Shown: positions 8,627 through 17,574 of the stretch, piece after piece
How positions within the stretch are numbered: the first letter of the stretch is position 1
How the letters are laid out: the number at the start of each line of letters is the position of its first letter
Source of the DNA: Mucilaginibacter pankratovii
Lineage (GTDB): Bacteria; Bacteroidota; Bacteroidia; Sphingobacteriales; Sphingobacteriaceae
Assembly (NCBI RefSeq): GCF_014773265.1
Contig: NZ_JACWMY010000019.1
Span: 1-64,000 of the forward strand
DNA: 64,000 nt
Direction: 5' to 3'
The notes under the pieces: model-generated
What the model was told of the DNA's origin: nothing
The model's input: the letters and a program-made list of their open reading frames with translations, nothing else
The model's database searches: none
Made by a program: the position numbers and the translations under genes

Positions 8627-10372
8627 CTATTTAGCTTCTTCTGGCGCGCAGGGCCCTTCTCCCGTAAAAGTATTATCTACAATGGCGCGGATAACCTCAT
8701 CGATCTCGTTACCCACTACCAGTAAAAGATCAATGGCTTCTTTATTCTCCTGGCTGCCGAAGTCGTCAAAATCTATCACATTGATAAGCCCGAGCATACT
8801 GGCCACCGGGCGGCGCAATTCGTGCGAGCTTAGGGAGGCTATCTGGCGCAGACGTTCGTTTTGGGCAACAATCTCCCTTTCGTTTCGTAAACGCGCCGTT
8901 ATTTCTCTTGCAAAGCAGCCTGTACCCACAATTTCCTTTGCATCATTATATATAGGATTAAAGCTCACCTCAAAATATAAAGGCTCGCCCGGCCCCGAGT
9001 GTGTATTCTCATATATAACGGTATACCGCTCGCCACTAAGTGCCCGGCGGTAATATTCGTTCCATATCGCTATAGTTTCATCAGGGCCGTAAACAATAAC
9101 CTCATTGCCGTTAATCGGCACAATGCCTGTTTCTCCATAAACCACATCGCGATACGATGCGTTGAAATAAACATAGCGGTTATTTTTATCTAAAGACCAG
9201 ATCAGGTCGTCGGTATTATTAATAAGCGCTTCCAGGTTGCTGCGCGCCCAGTTTAATTCCTCTTCAGCAACTTTTTGCCTGGTTATGTTTTTAACAAAAA
9301 CAGTTAAACCTTCGGCAGATGGATAAGCAGCTACACGGAACCACAAGTTAGGGCGGGCGAAATACTCGGTAAACTTCAGCGTTTCCTGAGTTTCCATCGC
9401 ACGCTTCAGCATTTCTTCTGTTAGCCGCCCCTTCAGCGTTGGAAAGATCTGCCAGATATTATTGCCGATAAGCTGTTCATTTGTCTGGTGCGCTACAATT
9501 CGAAACGCTTCATTGGTTTTAATAAAACGCCATTCTGTATCTAAAATGAGGAATGAATCGGTGATGCTCTCAATAAAATTATTCAATTGTGCTGCCGTGC
9601 GCTTTGCTTTGTCTTCGCTCTTTAGTTTTTGGCTGATATCCTGCCCTACGCCCTGGATCTCGCTCACATCACCCTTCTCGTTTATAATAGATATAAACTC
9701 CCATTCGGTTGGATGGCGTTCTCCTGCTTTATCCAGTTTTTCCCGCAGCAACGGTATTATTTTACCAGGGCTGGCAAGGCACTCTTCGAAAGCCCGTTGG
9801 CAACGCTCCATATCCTCGGGCGCAGTATTAATAACAAAATGCTGTCCGATCAAGTCTTTTTCGGTATATCCGAAAACATCGCAATAACGTTTATTTACAA
9901 ATGTAAAACGGCCCGCATTATCCAGGCGAACCAGGAAATTAGTCTGAGAATTTATCAGCGACTGTAAAAACTGTTCGCGTTTAAGTTCATTGCCGGAGAC
10001 CACATCTTCTACAATCGTTTCTGGTGGAGCATATTCTTTAAGTACGCTTAAAACAATTTGATGGCCGGTAATGATATCTGTGTAAATGCTTCGCCTCTCG
10101 GTTATATGATGCTCCTGCGCTCCGTTGCCGGGCACAATGCGGTAACTCACTTCAACCGGCATATCTTCCGAAAGCTCATTTAAGGCTTCGCGCAGCTTAC
10201 AAACGTCTTTCGGGTGTACCATCGTGTGCCAAAAATCAGCCGATGTGGGCACCTCGTTTTCGTTATATCCCGAAAGCATACTTATCCCTACGCCGATAGT
10301 AATATACTGTTGCAGCTGCAGGTTAAATGCTATAACACATTCGCTTATTACAGGCAAAACGCTTGTTTGCAT
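8627..10372 (-). CDS. Multi-PAS sensor protein ending in a HisKA-like dimerization segment
   Basis: A 581-residue soluble signalling protein with no transmembrane segment. Roughly four PAS modules occupy residues 1-490, with clear PAS/PAC signatures FTFVNKRYCDVFGYTEKDLIG and YVYFNASYRD. The last 75 residues look like a kinase dimerization helix pair: ASLSSHELRRPVASMLGLINVID, with candidate phospho-His517. The protein then stops, and no HATPase catalytic domain follows in any frame before the converging LytTR gene 18 bp away. It could be phosphorylated in trans or act as a dimeric sensor/adaptor. ATG 10372 is a good start. The PAS assignment is firm and the function is unknown. Confidence 0.8.
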   Translation of the reverse strand: MQTSVLPVISECVIAFNLQLQQYITIGVGISMLSGYNENEVPTSADFWHTMVHPKDVCKLREALNELSEDMPVEVSYRIVPGNGAQEHHITERRSIYTDIITGHQIVLSVLKEYAPPETIVEDVVSGNELKREQFLQSLINSQTNFLVRLDNAGRFTFVNKRYCDVFGYTEKDLIGQHFVINTAPEDMERCQRAFEECLASPGKIIPLLREKLDKAGERHPTEWEFISIINEKGDVSEIQGVGQDISQKLKSEDKAKRTAAQLNNFIESITDSFLILDTEWRFIKTNEAFRIVAHQTNEQLIGNNIWQIFPTLKGRLTEEMLKRAMETQETLKFTEYFARPNLWFRVAAYPSAEGLTVFVKNITRQKVAEEELNWARSNLEALINNTDDLIWSLDKNNRYVYFNASYRDVVYGETGIVPINGNEVIVYGPDETIAIWNEYYRRALSGERYTVIYENTHSGPGEPLYFEVSFNPIYNDAKEIVGTGCFAREITARLRNEREIVAQNERLRQIASLSSHELRRPVASMLGLINVIDFDDFGSQENKEAIDLLLVVGNEIDEVIRAIVDNTFTGEGPCAPEEAK

Positions 10373-10503
10373 ACGTGATAATGAGGTCCAATTATAAAGT
10401 TATAACATTTTAAACACTAAATGTTATTCCATCAGCTATTTAGCACTAATTTGTGTATTATATTCAATTAATAATAAGGCTTTTAATTTATTATAAATTT
10501 ATT

Positions 10504-10511
10504 TACCTTTG
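10504..10511 (+). promoter_or_regulatory. rpsP promoter, -7 element
   Basis: TACCTTTG matches TAnnTTTG. The predicted start of transcription is near 10517, giving a leader of about 45 bases before rpsP. No clear -33 TTG is seen at the ideal distance. Confidence 0.6.
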
Positions 10512-10563
10512 CATCCCCGCAGAACAGACTCCGGGGACAATGTTGAATACATAACAATAAAAA

Positions 10564-11088
10564 ATGGCAACTAAGATCAGACTGCAAAGACACGGTAAAA
10601 AAGGAAAACCTTTTTACTACATTGTAGTAGCAGACGCCCGCGCACCACGCGACGGCCGTTTCATCGAGCGTGTAGGTTCATACAACCCTAACACTAACCC
10701 GGCTACTATCGACATCAATTTCGAAAAAACTCTTGAGTGGGTTAACAACGGCGCACAGCCAACAGACACTTGCCGTGCAATACTTTCTTACAAAGGTGTT
10801 TTATACAAAAAACACTTAGAAGGCGGTGTAAAAAAAGGTGCATTAACTGCAGAACAAGCAGAAACCAAATTTGCTGAATGGTTGGACCAGAAAGATAGCA
10901 AGATCACCGGTAAAAAATCAAATCTTAACGCTGCAAAAGACGAAGCCCGCAAATTGGCTTTAATTGCTGAAGCTAAAAAGAAAGATGATAAAGCCGCTGC
11001 TATTGCTGCTAAAAACACGCCACCTGCCGAAGAAGTAGCAGAAGAAGCTCCGGCTGCTGACGCTACTGAAACAGAAAGCGCTGAATAA
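10564..11088 (+). CDS. rpsP: 30S ribosomal protein S16
   Basis: Ribosomal protein bS16. The N-terminal 80 residues carry the family core (IRLQRHGKKGKPFYYIVVAD, then RDGRFIERVGSYNPNT). The protein is 174 residues against about 80-90 in E. coli. The extension is first lysine-rich and then alanine/glutamate-rich (AEEVAEEAPAADATE). Long S16 tails are usual in Bacteroidota. It is preceded by a TACCTTTG promoter element and followed by rimM 142 bp downstream, a conserved ribosome-assembly pairing. Confidence 0.97.
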   Translation: MATKIRLQRHGKKGKPFYYIVVADARAPRDGRFIERVGSYNPNTNPATIDINFEKTLEWVNNGAQPTDTCRAILSYKGVLYKKHLEGGVKKGALTAEQAETKFAEWLDQKDSKITGKKSNLNAAKDEARKLALIAEAKKKDDKAAAIAAKNTPPAEEVAEEAPAADATETESAE

Positions 11089-11172
11089 TTATTTTAAAGA
11101 GGCAAGAGCACAAGAAGCAAGAGACAAGACAGAAAAATCTTGATTCATGATTCTTTCAATCTTGATTCTAAT

Positions 11173-11207
11173 CAATGGCGAAGCAACCAACAGGTTCTTC
11201 GCCATTG
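11173..11207 (+). terminator. Hairpin between rpsP and rimM
   Basis: CAATGGCGAAG (11173-11183) pairs with CTTCGCCATTG (11197-11207), extended inward by AACC/GGTT (11185-11188, 11193-11196), and is followed by TTATTT. It could be a partial terminator that lowers rimM expression relative to rpsP. The T-run is short, so read-through is likely. Confidence 0.55.
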
Positions 11208-11230
11208 TTATTTAATAAGGAATTTTTAAG

Positions 11231-11755
11231 ATGGATAGAGAAGGTTATTTCCGGATAGGTACAGTATTGAAAACCAAAGGGCTAAAAGGCGAGATGCAGT
11301 TATATATGGATTTCGACGGCGTTGAGAACATAAAGATCACTTCGGTATTTTTGGATATCGCCGGCAAGCTGGTGCCCTTTTTTGTTGAATCGATAAAACA
11401 CAACCAAAAGAACAGCGCCTATCTTTACCTGGAGGATATCGACACCATCGAAAAAGCGGCAATGCTTGTGCGGAAAGATATCTACCTGCCCAATAAAGCC
11501 AAGCCTAAAAAGAGGAAAGAGGAATTTACCCTTAAAGACCTTAAAGGCTTTATCGCGGTTGATATTTACGAAGGCAAGTTGGGCGAGATCATCGATATCC
11601 ACGAATTTCCACAGCAACTGATAGCCGCCGTTAACTATAAAGGCAACGAAGTGTTGTTCCCGCTGAACGAGAGTATTATACAGGGCATAGACAGGGTGAA
11701 GAACATAGTAACTGTTGACCTGCCCGAAGGCCTGCTGGATATTTACATGGAGTAA
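11231..11755 (+). CDS. rimM: Ribosome maturation factor RimM
   Basis: A 174-residue RimM, which binds S19 and the 30S head during 16S maturation. The N-terminal RimM beta-barrel (YFRIGTVLKTKGLKGEMQLY) and the C-terminal PRC-barrel (LIAAVNYKGNEVLFPLNESI) are both present at normal length. It follows rpsP but no trmD or rplS follows, unlike the classic enterobacterial operon. Its stop codon abuts the stop codon of the converging lipoprotein gene with no bases between them. Confidence 0.95.
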   Translation: MDREGYFRIGTVLKTKGLKGEMQLYMDFDGVENIKITSVFLDIAGKLVPFFVESIKHNQKNSAYLYLEDIDTIEKAAMLVRKDIYLPNKAKPKKRKEEFTLKDLKGFIAVDIYEGKLGEIIDIHEFPQQLIAAVNYKGNEVLFPLNESIIQGIDRVKNIVTVDLPEGLLDIYME

Positions 11756-12436
11756 CTACTCCCCGGCAAACACCACCGATTTGGATGCCATCTTTTTATT
11801 CACGCCTGTTATATCTTCCCTGTTTCTCGGGTTAAATCGATACCGGGATACGGTATCGCCTGTTTTTGTAGAAATAAGAGCGATCTCGTAATCAAAATTG
11901 TTCGCTTTAGCATATTCAAACTGAGGCGGGTTTCCCTCACTATCCGCCGGCAAAACGCAGCTCAATAAGGTTAAGCCTATGTTAGTCCATGTGGCTGAGC
12001 TTTGCGACATAAAACGCTCCCTATCCATACGTACCTTTATTACCAGGTCGGCGCCAAGCATACGGCCAACACTATCAGCCGGCATTGTCCAGGCGGTGCG
12101 CAGGTCGGCCATTTTGGTAAGCAGGCGTTTATTAACCGTATCCATACTCATCATTACTACGGGGTATTGTTTGTCGCGGCGGGGGTGGCTGTTTTTAAAA
12201 TCCAACAGGGCTTGTTCCACTTCTGCCTGCAACTCCCGGCTGGCTGTTTGCTCCTGCAAATACCAGTCGTCCTGCTTTGGCTGCTTACCGCTGTAATACA
12301 CGTCGGCTGGCAAAACGGCCAGTGTTTTCCCATTGATGCTATTGTTTGAAAGATAGGTTTTGTTTATGTAGACACCGCTGTAGCACGACGATATCAGCAG
12401 CGTTATAAAGATAAGGGCAGGTAGTCTTGTTTTCAT
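11756..12436 (-). CDS. Lipoprotein of unknown function
   Basis: A 226-residue predicted lipoprotein: the signal peptide MKTRLPALIFITLLISSC ends in a lipobox with Cys18. The rest contains KTLAVLPADVYYSG and, further on, LGADLVIKVRMDRERF. That pattern is seen in periplasmic lipoproteins of the CsgG/GNA1162 (DUF799) type, where a Rossmann-like fold begins with a strand such as AVLP. I regard that link as possible only. The gene is monocistronic and converges exactly on rimM. Confidence 0.65.
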   Translation of the reverse strand: MKTRLPALIFITLLISSCYSGVYINKTYLSNNSINGKTLAVLPADVYYSGKQPKQDDWYLQEQTASRELQAEVEQALLDFKNSHPRRDKQYPVVMMSMDTVNKRLLTKMADLRTAWTMPADSVGRMLGADLVIKVRMDRERFMSQSSATWTNIGLTLLSCVLPADSEGNPPQFEYAKANNFDYEIALISTKTGDTVSRYRFNPRNREDITGVNKKMASKSVVFAGE

Positions 12437-12546
12437 ATATCAGCAAGACGCAGATATTATACATAATATTACAACCCTGCAGAATAATTTGGTTCTATTT
12501 TTGAGCCTTTGTTGAAAACCAATCAGGTTTGCTTAATTTCGCATTA

Positions 12547-13944
12547 ATGGGAAACACCGCAGAGGAATTTTTAGAGGCTTCGGAGCTGAAAGTGTTTGAG
12601 ATGGACCACCGGCGCATCATCAACCATAACATTGGCAAGTATGATGTTTCGGTAGCACGTGGGCTTTCGCGGATGATCAACCTCGATAATTCTAAAAAGA
12701 AGGGGCATGCCATTAAATGGAAGGTGATGGAGAACCTGGACAAGTTTTTGCCGGAGTTTGAAGCCAACTTTCAAAAACGAGGCGGCAAAGTAATTTGGGC
12801 CAACGATGCCGATGAGGCCACCCGCGAGATCCTGAACATCCTTACCAAAGCAAAGGCCAAAACCGTCATCAAATCCAAATCGATGGTGACGGAAGAAATT
12901 CACCTGAATGCTTTCCTGGAGAGCAACAATATCGAATCGGTAGAGAGCGACCTGGGCGAATACATTGTACAACTGCTGGGCCAGCGCCCATACCATATTG
13001 TTACCCCGGCCATGCACTTATCCAAGGAGGATATAGCCAAACTTTTCCACGAGCGTTTTGGTACACCGGCAGATGCCACGCCCGAGCAGCTTACCCAAAA
13101 AGCGCGTGAACTGCTGCGCGAAAAATATCTGAAAGCCGATGTAGGCATCACCGGCGCTAATTTTTTGATAGCCGATACCGGGAGTATAGCCATCAGCGAG
13201 AATGAGGGGAATGCAAGGCTTACAACCACCTTCCCAAAAATACAGATCAGTATTGTGGGGATAGAGAAAATTATCCCATCCATTGCCGACCTTGACTTAT
13301 TTTGGCCCATGCTATCTACCCACGGTACGGGGCAAAACCTCACCGTTTACAACTCCATTTTAAGTGGCCCGCGCCAACCCGGCGAAACCGACGGCCCCGA
13401 AGAAATGTACGTGATATTGCTGGATAATGGCCGCACCAACCTGCTGGCGCAGAAAGAACAGCGCCAGGGTTTGTACTGCATTCGCTGCGGGGCATGTTTA
13501 AACGTTTGCCCGGTTTATAAAAATATTGGCGGCCATACTTACGAAACCGCTTACACCGGCCCCATCGGTTCGGTTATTACACCGCATATGCGCGGGATGG
13601 AGGATTTTAAACACCTCAGCTACGCATCCAGTTTATGCGGCGCCTGCACCAGTGTTTGCCCGGTAAAAATTGATATCCATAAAATGCTGCTGCTCAACCG
13701 ACGCGACGCGGTTAATGAGGGCCTCGTCCCTAAAAAAGAGAAATGGGGCTGGGCCATCTGGAAAAAGGGTATGCTTAAACGCAACTTTACTGATTTTTTT
13801 GGCGGCAAAATGAAGAACCGCATCCTGCGGATATTCTTTAAAAACTCGTGGGGCCACTTTAAAGATATGCCCGAGGTTGCCGAAAAATCGTTCAGCAAGC
13901 AATGGATAGAGCGCAGCCAAACCCCAAAAAACGAGGAAGATTAA
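12547..13944 (+). CDS. lutB: LutB-like iron-sulfur electron-transfer protein (lactate utilisation type)
   Basis: A 465-residue LUD-domain protein with two [4Fe-4S] motifs, CIRCGACLNVCPVYKN and CGACTSVCPVKIDI. In known operons LutA, LutB and LutC together oxidise L-lactate to pyruvate. Here neither lutA nor lutC is adjacent, so partners must be encoded elsewhere. ATG 12547 is chosen over TTG 12529. A TTG-N19-TAATTTCG promoter-like sequence ends at 12541, implying a leader of few or no bases. The stop overlaps the start of the next gene (TAATG), so the two are translationally coupled. Confidence 0.85.
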   Translation: MGNTAEEFLEASELKVFEMDHRRIINHNIGKYDVSVARGLSRMINLDNSKKKGHAIKWKVMENLDKFLPEFEANFQKRGGKVIWANDADEATREILNILTKAKAKTVIKSKSMVTEEIHLNAFLESNNIESVESDLGEYIVQLLGQRPYHIVTPAMHLSKEDIAKLFHERFGTPADATPEQLTQKARELLREKYLKADVGITGANFLIADTGSIAISENEGNARLTTTFPKIQISIVGIEKIIPSIADLDLFWPMLSTHGTGQNLTVYNSILSGPRQPGETDGPEEMYVILLDNGRTNLLAQKEQRQGLYCIRCGACLNVCPVYKNIGGHTYETAYTGPIGSVITPHMRGMEDFKHLSYASSLCGACTSVCPVKIDIHKMLLLNRRDAVNEGLVPKKEKWGWAIWKKGMLKRNFTDFFGGKMKNRILRIFFKNSWGHFKDMPEVAEKSFSKQWIERSQTPKNEED

Positions 13945-14489
13945 TGCGTAAAGTTATCCTGAACGTTGCGGTAAGCCTTGACGGGCTTATTGAAGGACCA
14001 GATGGCGAATACGATTGGTGCCTGGATGACCAGGACTACGGCCTTACCGAATTCTTCGGGAGCATCGACGCCATATTTATTGGCCGCAAAAGCTACGACA
14101 TGATCCGCGCACAGCCTAACATGTTCCCCGGGAAGAAAATGTACGTTTTTTCGGATACGCTGACACCACGCGAAAACGAAGATGTAGAAGTTATTAGTTC
14201 TGCAAATTTTGAGCAAACTGTCGCAACCATCTTAAACACTGAGGGTAAAAGCATCTGGCTGTTTGGCGGCGCCAGCCTGGTTACGGCGTTTGCAGCTAAG
14301 AATTGGATAACAGAGCTGCAGTTGTCCGTCCACCCTGTTATCTTAGGTGCGGGCAAGCCCTTGTTCGAAAATATAAAGGAGCGGTTAAACCTGCAGTTTA
14401 TACGTCAGCAAGTGTACAGCAGCGGCCTGGTACAGCTGCATTACGCCTTAAGTCCAAAATTTGATATGGAGATGCTGAAGTTGCTATAG
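13944..14489 (+). CDS. Dihydrofolate reductase family protein (RibD C-terminal-like)
   Basis: A 181-residue NADPH-dependent reductase fold. It begins MRKVILNVAVSLDGLIEGPDGEYDW and has FIGRKSYDMI and the nucleotide-binding segment SIWLFGGASLVTAF, as in the YyaP/YwjB group of DHFR-like proteins. True folate reductase activity is not implied. ATG 13944 shares its A with the lutB TAA stop. The upstream in-frame extension to 13902 runs inside lutB and is not used. The substrate is unknown. Confidence 0.82.
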   Translation: MRKVILNVAVSLDGLIEGPDGEYDWCLDDQDYGLTEFFGSIDAIFIGRKSYDMIRAQPNMFPGKKMYVFSDTLTPRENEDVEVISSANFEQTVATILNTEGKSIWLFGGASLVTAFAAKNWITELQLSVHPVILGAGKPLFENIKERLNLQFIRQQVYSSGLVQLHYALSPKFDMEMLKLL

Positions 14490-14530
14490 AACAGTTTTAT
14501 TCCATTTAAATCTTACTGAAAGTCAAAAAT

Positions 14531-14640
14531 CGTCATGCTGAACTTGTTTCAGCACCCCATCATAAAAGTCGCCACTATATTAATTCAATCTGCACGTTGG
14601 TTACCTGCCATATGAGGTGCCGAAATAAATCGGCATGACG
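14531..14640. repeat. REP-like inverted-repeat element, copy 1
   Basis: It starts CGTCATGCTG and ends GGCATGACG. Each end is itself a small hairpin (TGCTGAA/TTCAGCA at the left, TGCCGA/TCGGCA at the right), and the ends also pair with one another. A second copy with about the same length and organisation is at 62556-62666. Both lie in convergent gene junctions. Confidence 0.8.
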
Positions 14641-14670
14641 GAGGGAATCAAACCGCCCACTGCAAACTGA

Positions 14671-15525
14671 CTAATGTTTATCCCCGAAACCAAATTCTTT
14701 ATAAGTATTTGGCAATTCATCGCGATTACTAAAAGCGAAGGAGTAGGTAGCAAACCAGGTCTCAAAATCGGCATCGTTGGTTTTTGATGCCTCGATATGC
14801 ACACAACGAATCATGTAGATGCCGTCGCGGCTCGGGCTAAAGTAAATTTGCCCTGTAGCATCGGTGGCCAGTAGTTGGGGGTGTACGTTTCCGCTCGCGG
14901 TTTTAATGTACAGCAATACATTGCTGTTTTGTAAGGGCTTACCCTTAAAATATACAGCCGCGGTAATATCATCGCCATAGCTTTTTTTGTACGGGTTTTG
15001 CTTAAGTATTATCTCCAGATCGTTGCCCAGTAGTTTACTGTATGCGTTGCCGCCGCCATTATCAACGTTAACCAGGGTTTTTAAATAATAGCGGTATTTC
15101 TCTACCAGGTTTAAGCGGCTGTCGTCCTTAATTTTCTCGGCTAAATTATCATAGCCCTGTTTGGTAAGGTAAGCCACAAAATCCTCGTGCGGCAGCTCGA
15201 TGATATCGTCCTTGGTATTCATTTCAACCATTACCATCCCGCTGCCGTTTACGGTATAATTTAACACGGGGCTGGCGCTATCTTTAGCCACCTTAAGCAG
15301 GTCGGTTAATTTGGAGCCCTCGTAGATGCTGAATTTGGCTGTCTTTTTAAAGTTGAACCTGTATTCACCGTCCTGCGTCAGGTTATCACCGGTAAGGAGG
15401 TGTACATTCAGCTGGTCGCCTTTATGCAGGTAAAAGCTCTCGGGGAGTAAAAAACTATCGGGCGCAAAGGCGGTTAGGCCAATTATGGCAAACAAAAAAA
15501 ATAAAATAGCGTAAAAGTGCTTCAT
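14671..15525 (-). CDS. DUF4198-family secreted protein
   Basis: A 284-residue exported protein with signal peptide MKHFYAILFFLFAIIGLTAF. It then shows the DUF4198 pattern: the N-terminal SFYLHKGDQLNVHLLTGDNL, and a C-terminal Ig-like half with AVYFKGKPLQNSNVLLYIKT and ATDATGQIYFSPSRDGIYMIRCVHIE. DUF4198 proteins are periplasmic and sometimes sit with metal (nickel/cobalt) transport genes; no transporter is adjacent here. ATG 15525 places the signal peptide correctly. It is divergent from the E1 gene. Confidence 0.8.
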   Translation of the reverse strand: MKHFYAILFFLFAIIGLTAFAPDSFLLPESFYLHKGDQLNVHLLTGDNLTQDGEYRFNFKKTAKFSIYEGSKLTDLLKVAKDSASPVLNYTVNGSGMVMVEMNTKDDIIELPHEDFVAYLTKQGYDNLAEKIKDDSRLNLVEKYRYYLKTLVNVDNGGGNAYSKLLGNDLEIILKQNPYKKSYGDDITAAVYFKGKPLQNSNVLLYIKTASGNVHPQLLATDATGQIYFSPSRDGIYMIRCVHIEASKTNDADFETWFATYSFAFSNRDELPNTYKEFGFGDKH

Positions 15526-15584
15526 AGCAAAAAGATGGATTGCGTAAACATACAAAGTTTTAAAAACTTCTTAGCTTTACGGTA

Positions 15585-17561
15585 ATGATTTTCGACCGTA
15601 AACATATCGATAATGACGGTTTAATAACGTTCTACAAGAAATTATTATTGCCGAGGCTGGTTGAAGAGAAAATGCTGATCCTGTTACGGCAGGGTAGAAT
15701 CGGCAAATGGTTTTCTGGTATTGGGCAAGAAGCAATAGCTGTAGGCAGTACCCTGGCCATGGATGCCGACGAGTACATTTTACCCATGCACCGCAACCTG
15801 GGCGTATTCACCGCCCGCAATATCCCCATTTCCCGTTTAATGGCGCAATGGCAGGGCAAACTCTCCGGCTTTACCCGCGGGCGCGACCGCTCCTTCCATT
15901 TCGGCACGCAGGATTATAAGATTATCGGGATGATATCGCACCTGGGCCCGCAAATGGCCCTGGCCGATGGCATTGCACTGGCTGATAAGTTAAGCGCCCG
16001 CAAAAAAGTAACCTTAGTATATACCGGTGAAGGCGCTACCAGCGAGGGCGATTTCCACGAGGCCATTAACATCGCCGCCGTTTGGGACCTGCCGGTAATT
16101 TTCCTGATAGAGAACAACGGCTACGGCCTCTCTACCCCGGTTAATGAGCAATACCGCTGCGAGTCGTTATCCGACAGGGCCATTGGCTATGGTGTTGAAG
16201 GGCGTAAAATTGACGGCAATAATATCCTCGAAGTTTACCATACCATTAACGAGCTGGCGAAAGATATGCGCGAACGCCCGCGCCCCGTTCTGCTGGAGTG
16301 TATGACTTTTAGAATGCGCGGGCACGAAGAGGCATCGGGCACCAAATATGTACCACAGGAGCTGTTTACCGAATGGCAGAAGAAGGATCCGCTGGAGAAT
16401 TTTGAAAAATACCTGCTGGATGAGCAGGTGCTCCGCCCGGAGTGGGTGCCTTATTTACGAAATGAATTTACCAAGCTGATAGATGCCGAAATAGAAAAGG
16501 TTTTCAGCGAACCGGATATTATTCCGCATCTGCAAACCGAGGTAGACGGCATGTACAGGTTGTATAATATGCCTAAACAACCCCCGTACGAAGTTTTATC
16601 CAATAAGCGCTACATAGATGCCATAAGCGATGGGCTGAAGCAGGCGATGCGCAAACATAGTAACCTGGTGATCATGGGCCAGGATATTGCCGAATACGGC
16701 GGCGCCTTTAAAATAACGCAAGGCTTTGTGGAAGAGTTTGGCAAAGAACGTGTTCGCAATACGCCGATATGCGAATCGGGTATTGTGGGTACGGCGATGG
16801 GCCTGGCGTTAAACGGCTATAAGGCTATTGTAGAAATGCAGTTTGCCGATTTTGTAACCTGCGGCTTTAACCAGATCATTAACAACCTGGCTAAAACCTA
16901 TTATCGCTGGGGGCAGGCAATTGATGTGGTGATCCGTATGCCGGCTGGTGGCGGCACCGGTGCAGGGCCATTCCATTCGCAAACCAACGAGGCATGGTTC
17001 ACCAAAACACCGGGACTTAAAGTGGTTTACCCCGCTTTCCCCGATGATGCCAAAGGTTTGCTGATGGCGGCTATAGACGACCCGAACCCGGTAATGTTTT
17101 TTGAGCATAAAGCCCTATATCGCAGCATCTCGGGTAACGTACCCGATGATGATTACTACGTAGAAATAGGTAAAGCAAACATTGTACGCCCGGGCACCAA
17201 AGCCAGTATTATTACTTACGGCATGGGTGTGCACTGGGCCATAGAATACGCTGAAAAACATCCAGAGCATTCCATCGAGATCCTCGATCTGCGCAGCCTG
17301 CAGCCCTGGGATAAAGAAGCGGTTATAAAAACCGTAAAGAAAACATCCAAGGTGATGATCCTGCACGAAGACACCCTAACCAGCGGCTTCGGCGGGGAAA
17401 TTGCAGCCTACATCGGCGAGCACTGCTTCAAATACCTGGATGCCCCCGTAATGCGCTGCGCCAGTTTAGATACTGCCAGCCCCATGAACAAAGCCCTCGA
17501 AGACCAGTTTTTGGCCAAAGCCCGGTTGGAGGAATGTATGGAGGTGTTGTTGAAATTTTAG
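15585..17561 (+). CDS. 2-oxoacid dehydrogenase E1, fused alpha and beta subunits
   Basis: A 658-residue thiamine-diphosphate-dependent E1. Residues 1 to about 330 are the alpha subunit, with TPP-binding GEGATSEGDFHE near residue 147 and ENNGYG near 177. Residues about 335-658 are the beta subunit, with GQDIAEYGGAFKIT, EMQFADF and GGGTGAGPFHSQ. Fusion of the two chains is common in Bacteroidota. It is probably the branched-chain 2-oxoacid (2-oxoisovalerate) enzyme, which passes acyl groups to an E2 lipoyl enzyme encoded elsewhere. Pyruvate specificity cannot be excluded from sequence alone. Confidence 0.9.
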   Translation: MIFDRKHIDNDGLITFYKKLLLPRLVEEKMLILLRQGRIGKWFSGIGQEAIAVGSTLAMDADEYILPMHRNLGVFTARNIPISRLMAQWQGKLSGFTRGRDRSFHFGTQDYKIIGMISHLGPQMALADGIALADKLSARKKVTLVYTGEGATSEGDFHEAINIAAVWDLPVIFLIENNGYGLSTPVNEQYRCESLSDRAIGYGVEGRKIDGNNILEVYHTINELAKDMRERPRPVLLECMTFRMRGHEEASGTKYVPQELFTEWQKKDPLENFEKYLLDEQVLRPEWVPYLRNEFTKLIDAEIEKVFSEPDIIPHLQTEVDGMYRLYNMPKQPPYEVLSNKRYIDAISDGLKQAMRKHSNLVIMGQDIAEYGGAFKITQGFVEEFGKERVRNTPICESGIVGTAMGLALNGYKAIVEMQFADFVTCGFNQIINNLAKTYYRWGQAIDVVIRMPAGGGTGAGPFHSQTNEAWFTKTPGLKVVYPAFPDDAKGLLMAAIDDPNPVMFFEHKALYRSISGNVPDDDYYVEIGKANIVRPGTKASIITYGMGVHWAIEYAEKHPEHSIEILDLRSLQPWDKEAVIKTVKKTSKVMILHEDTLTSGFGGEIAAYIGEHCFKYLDAPVMRCASLDTASPMNKALEDQFLAKARLEECMEVLLKF

Positions 17562-17574
17562 TTATCTTAGTGAT

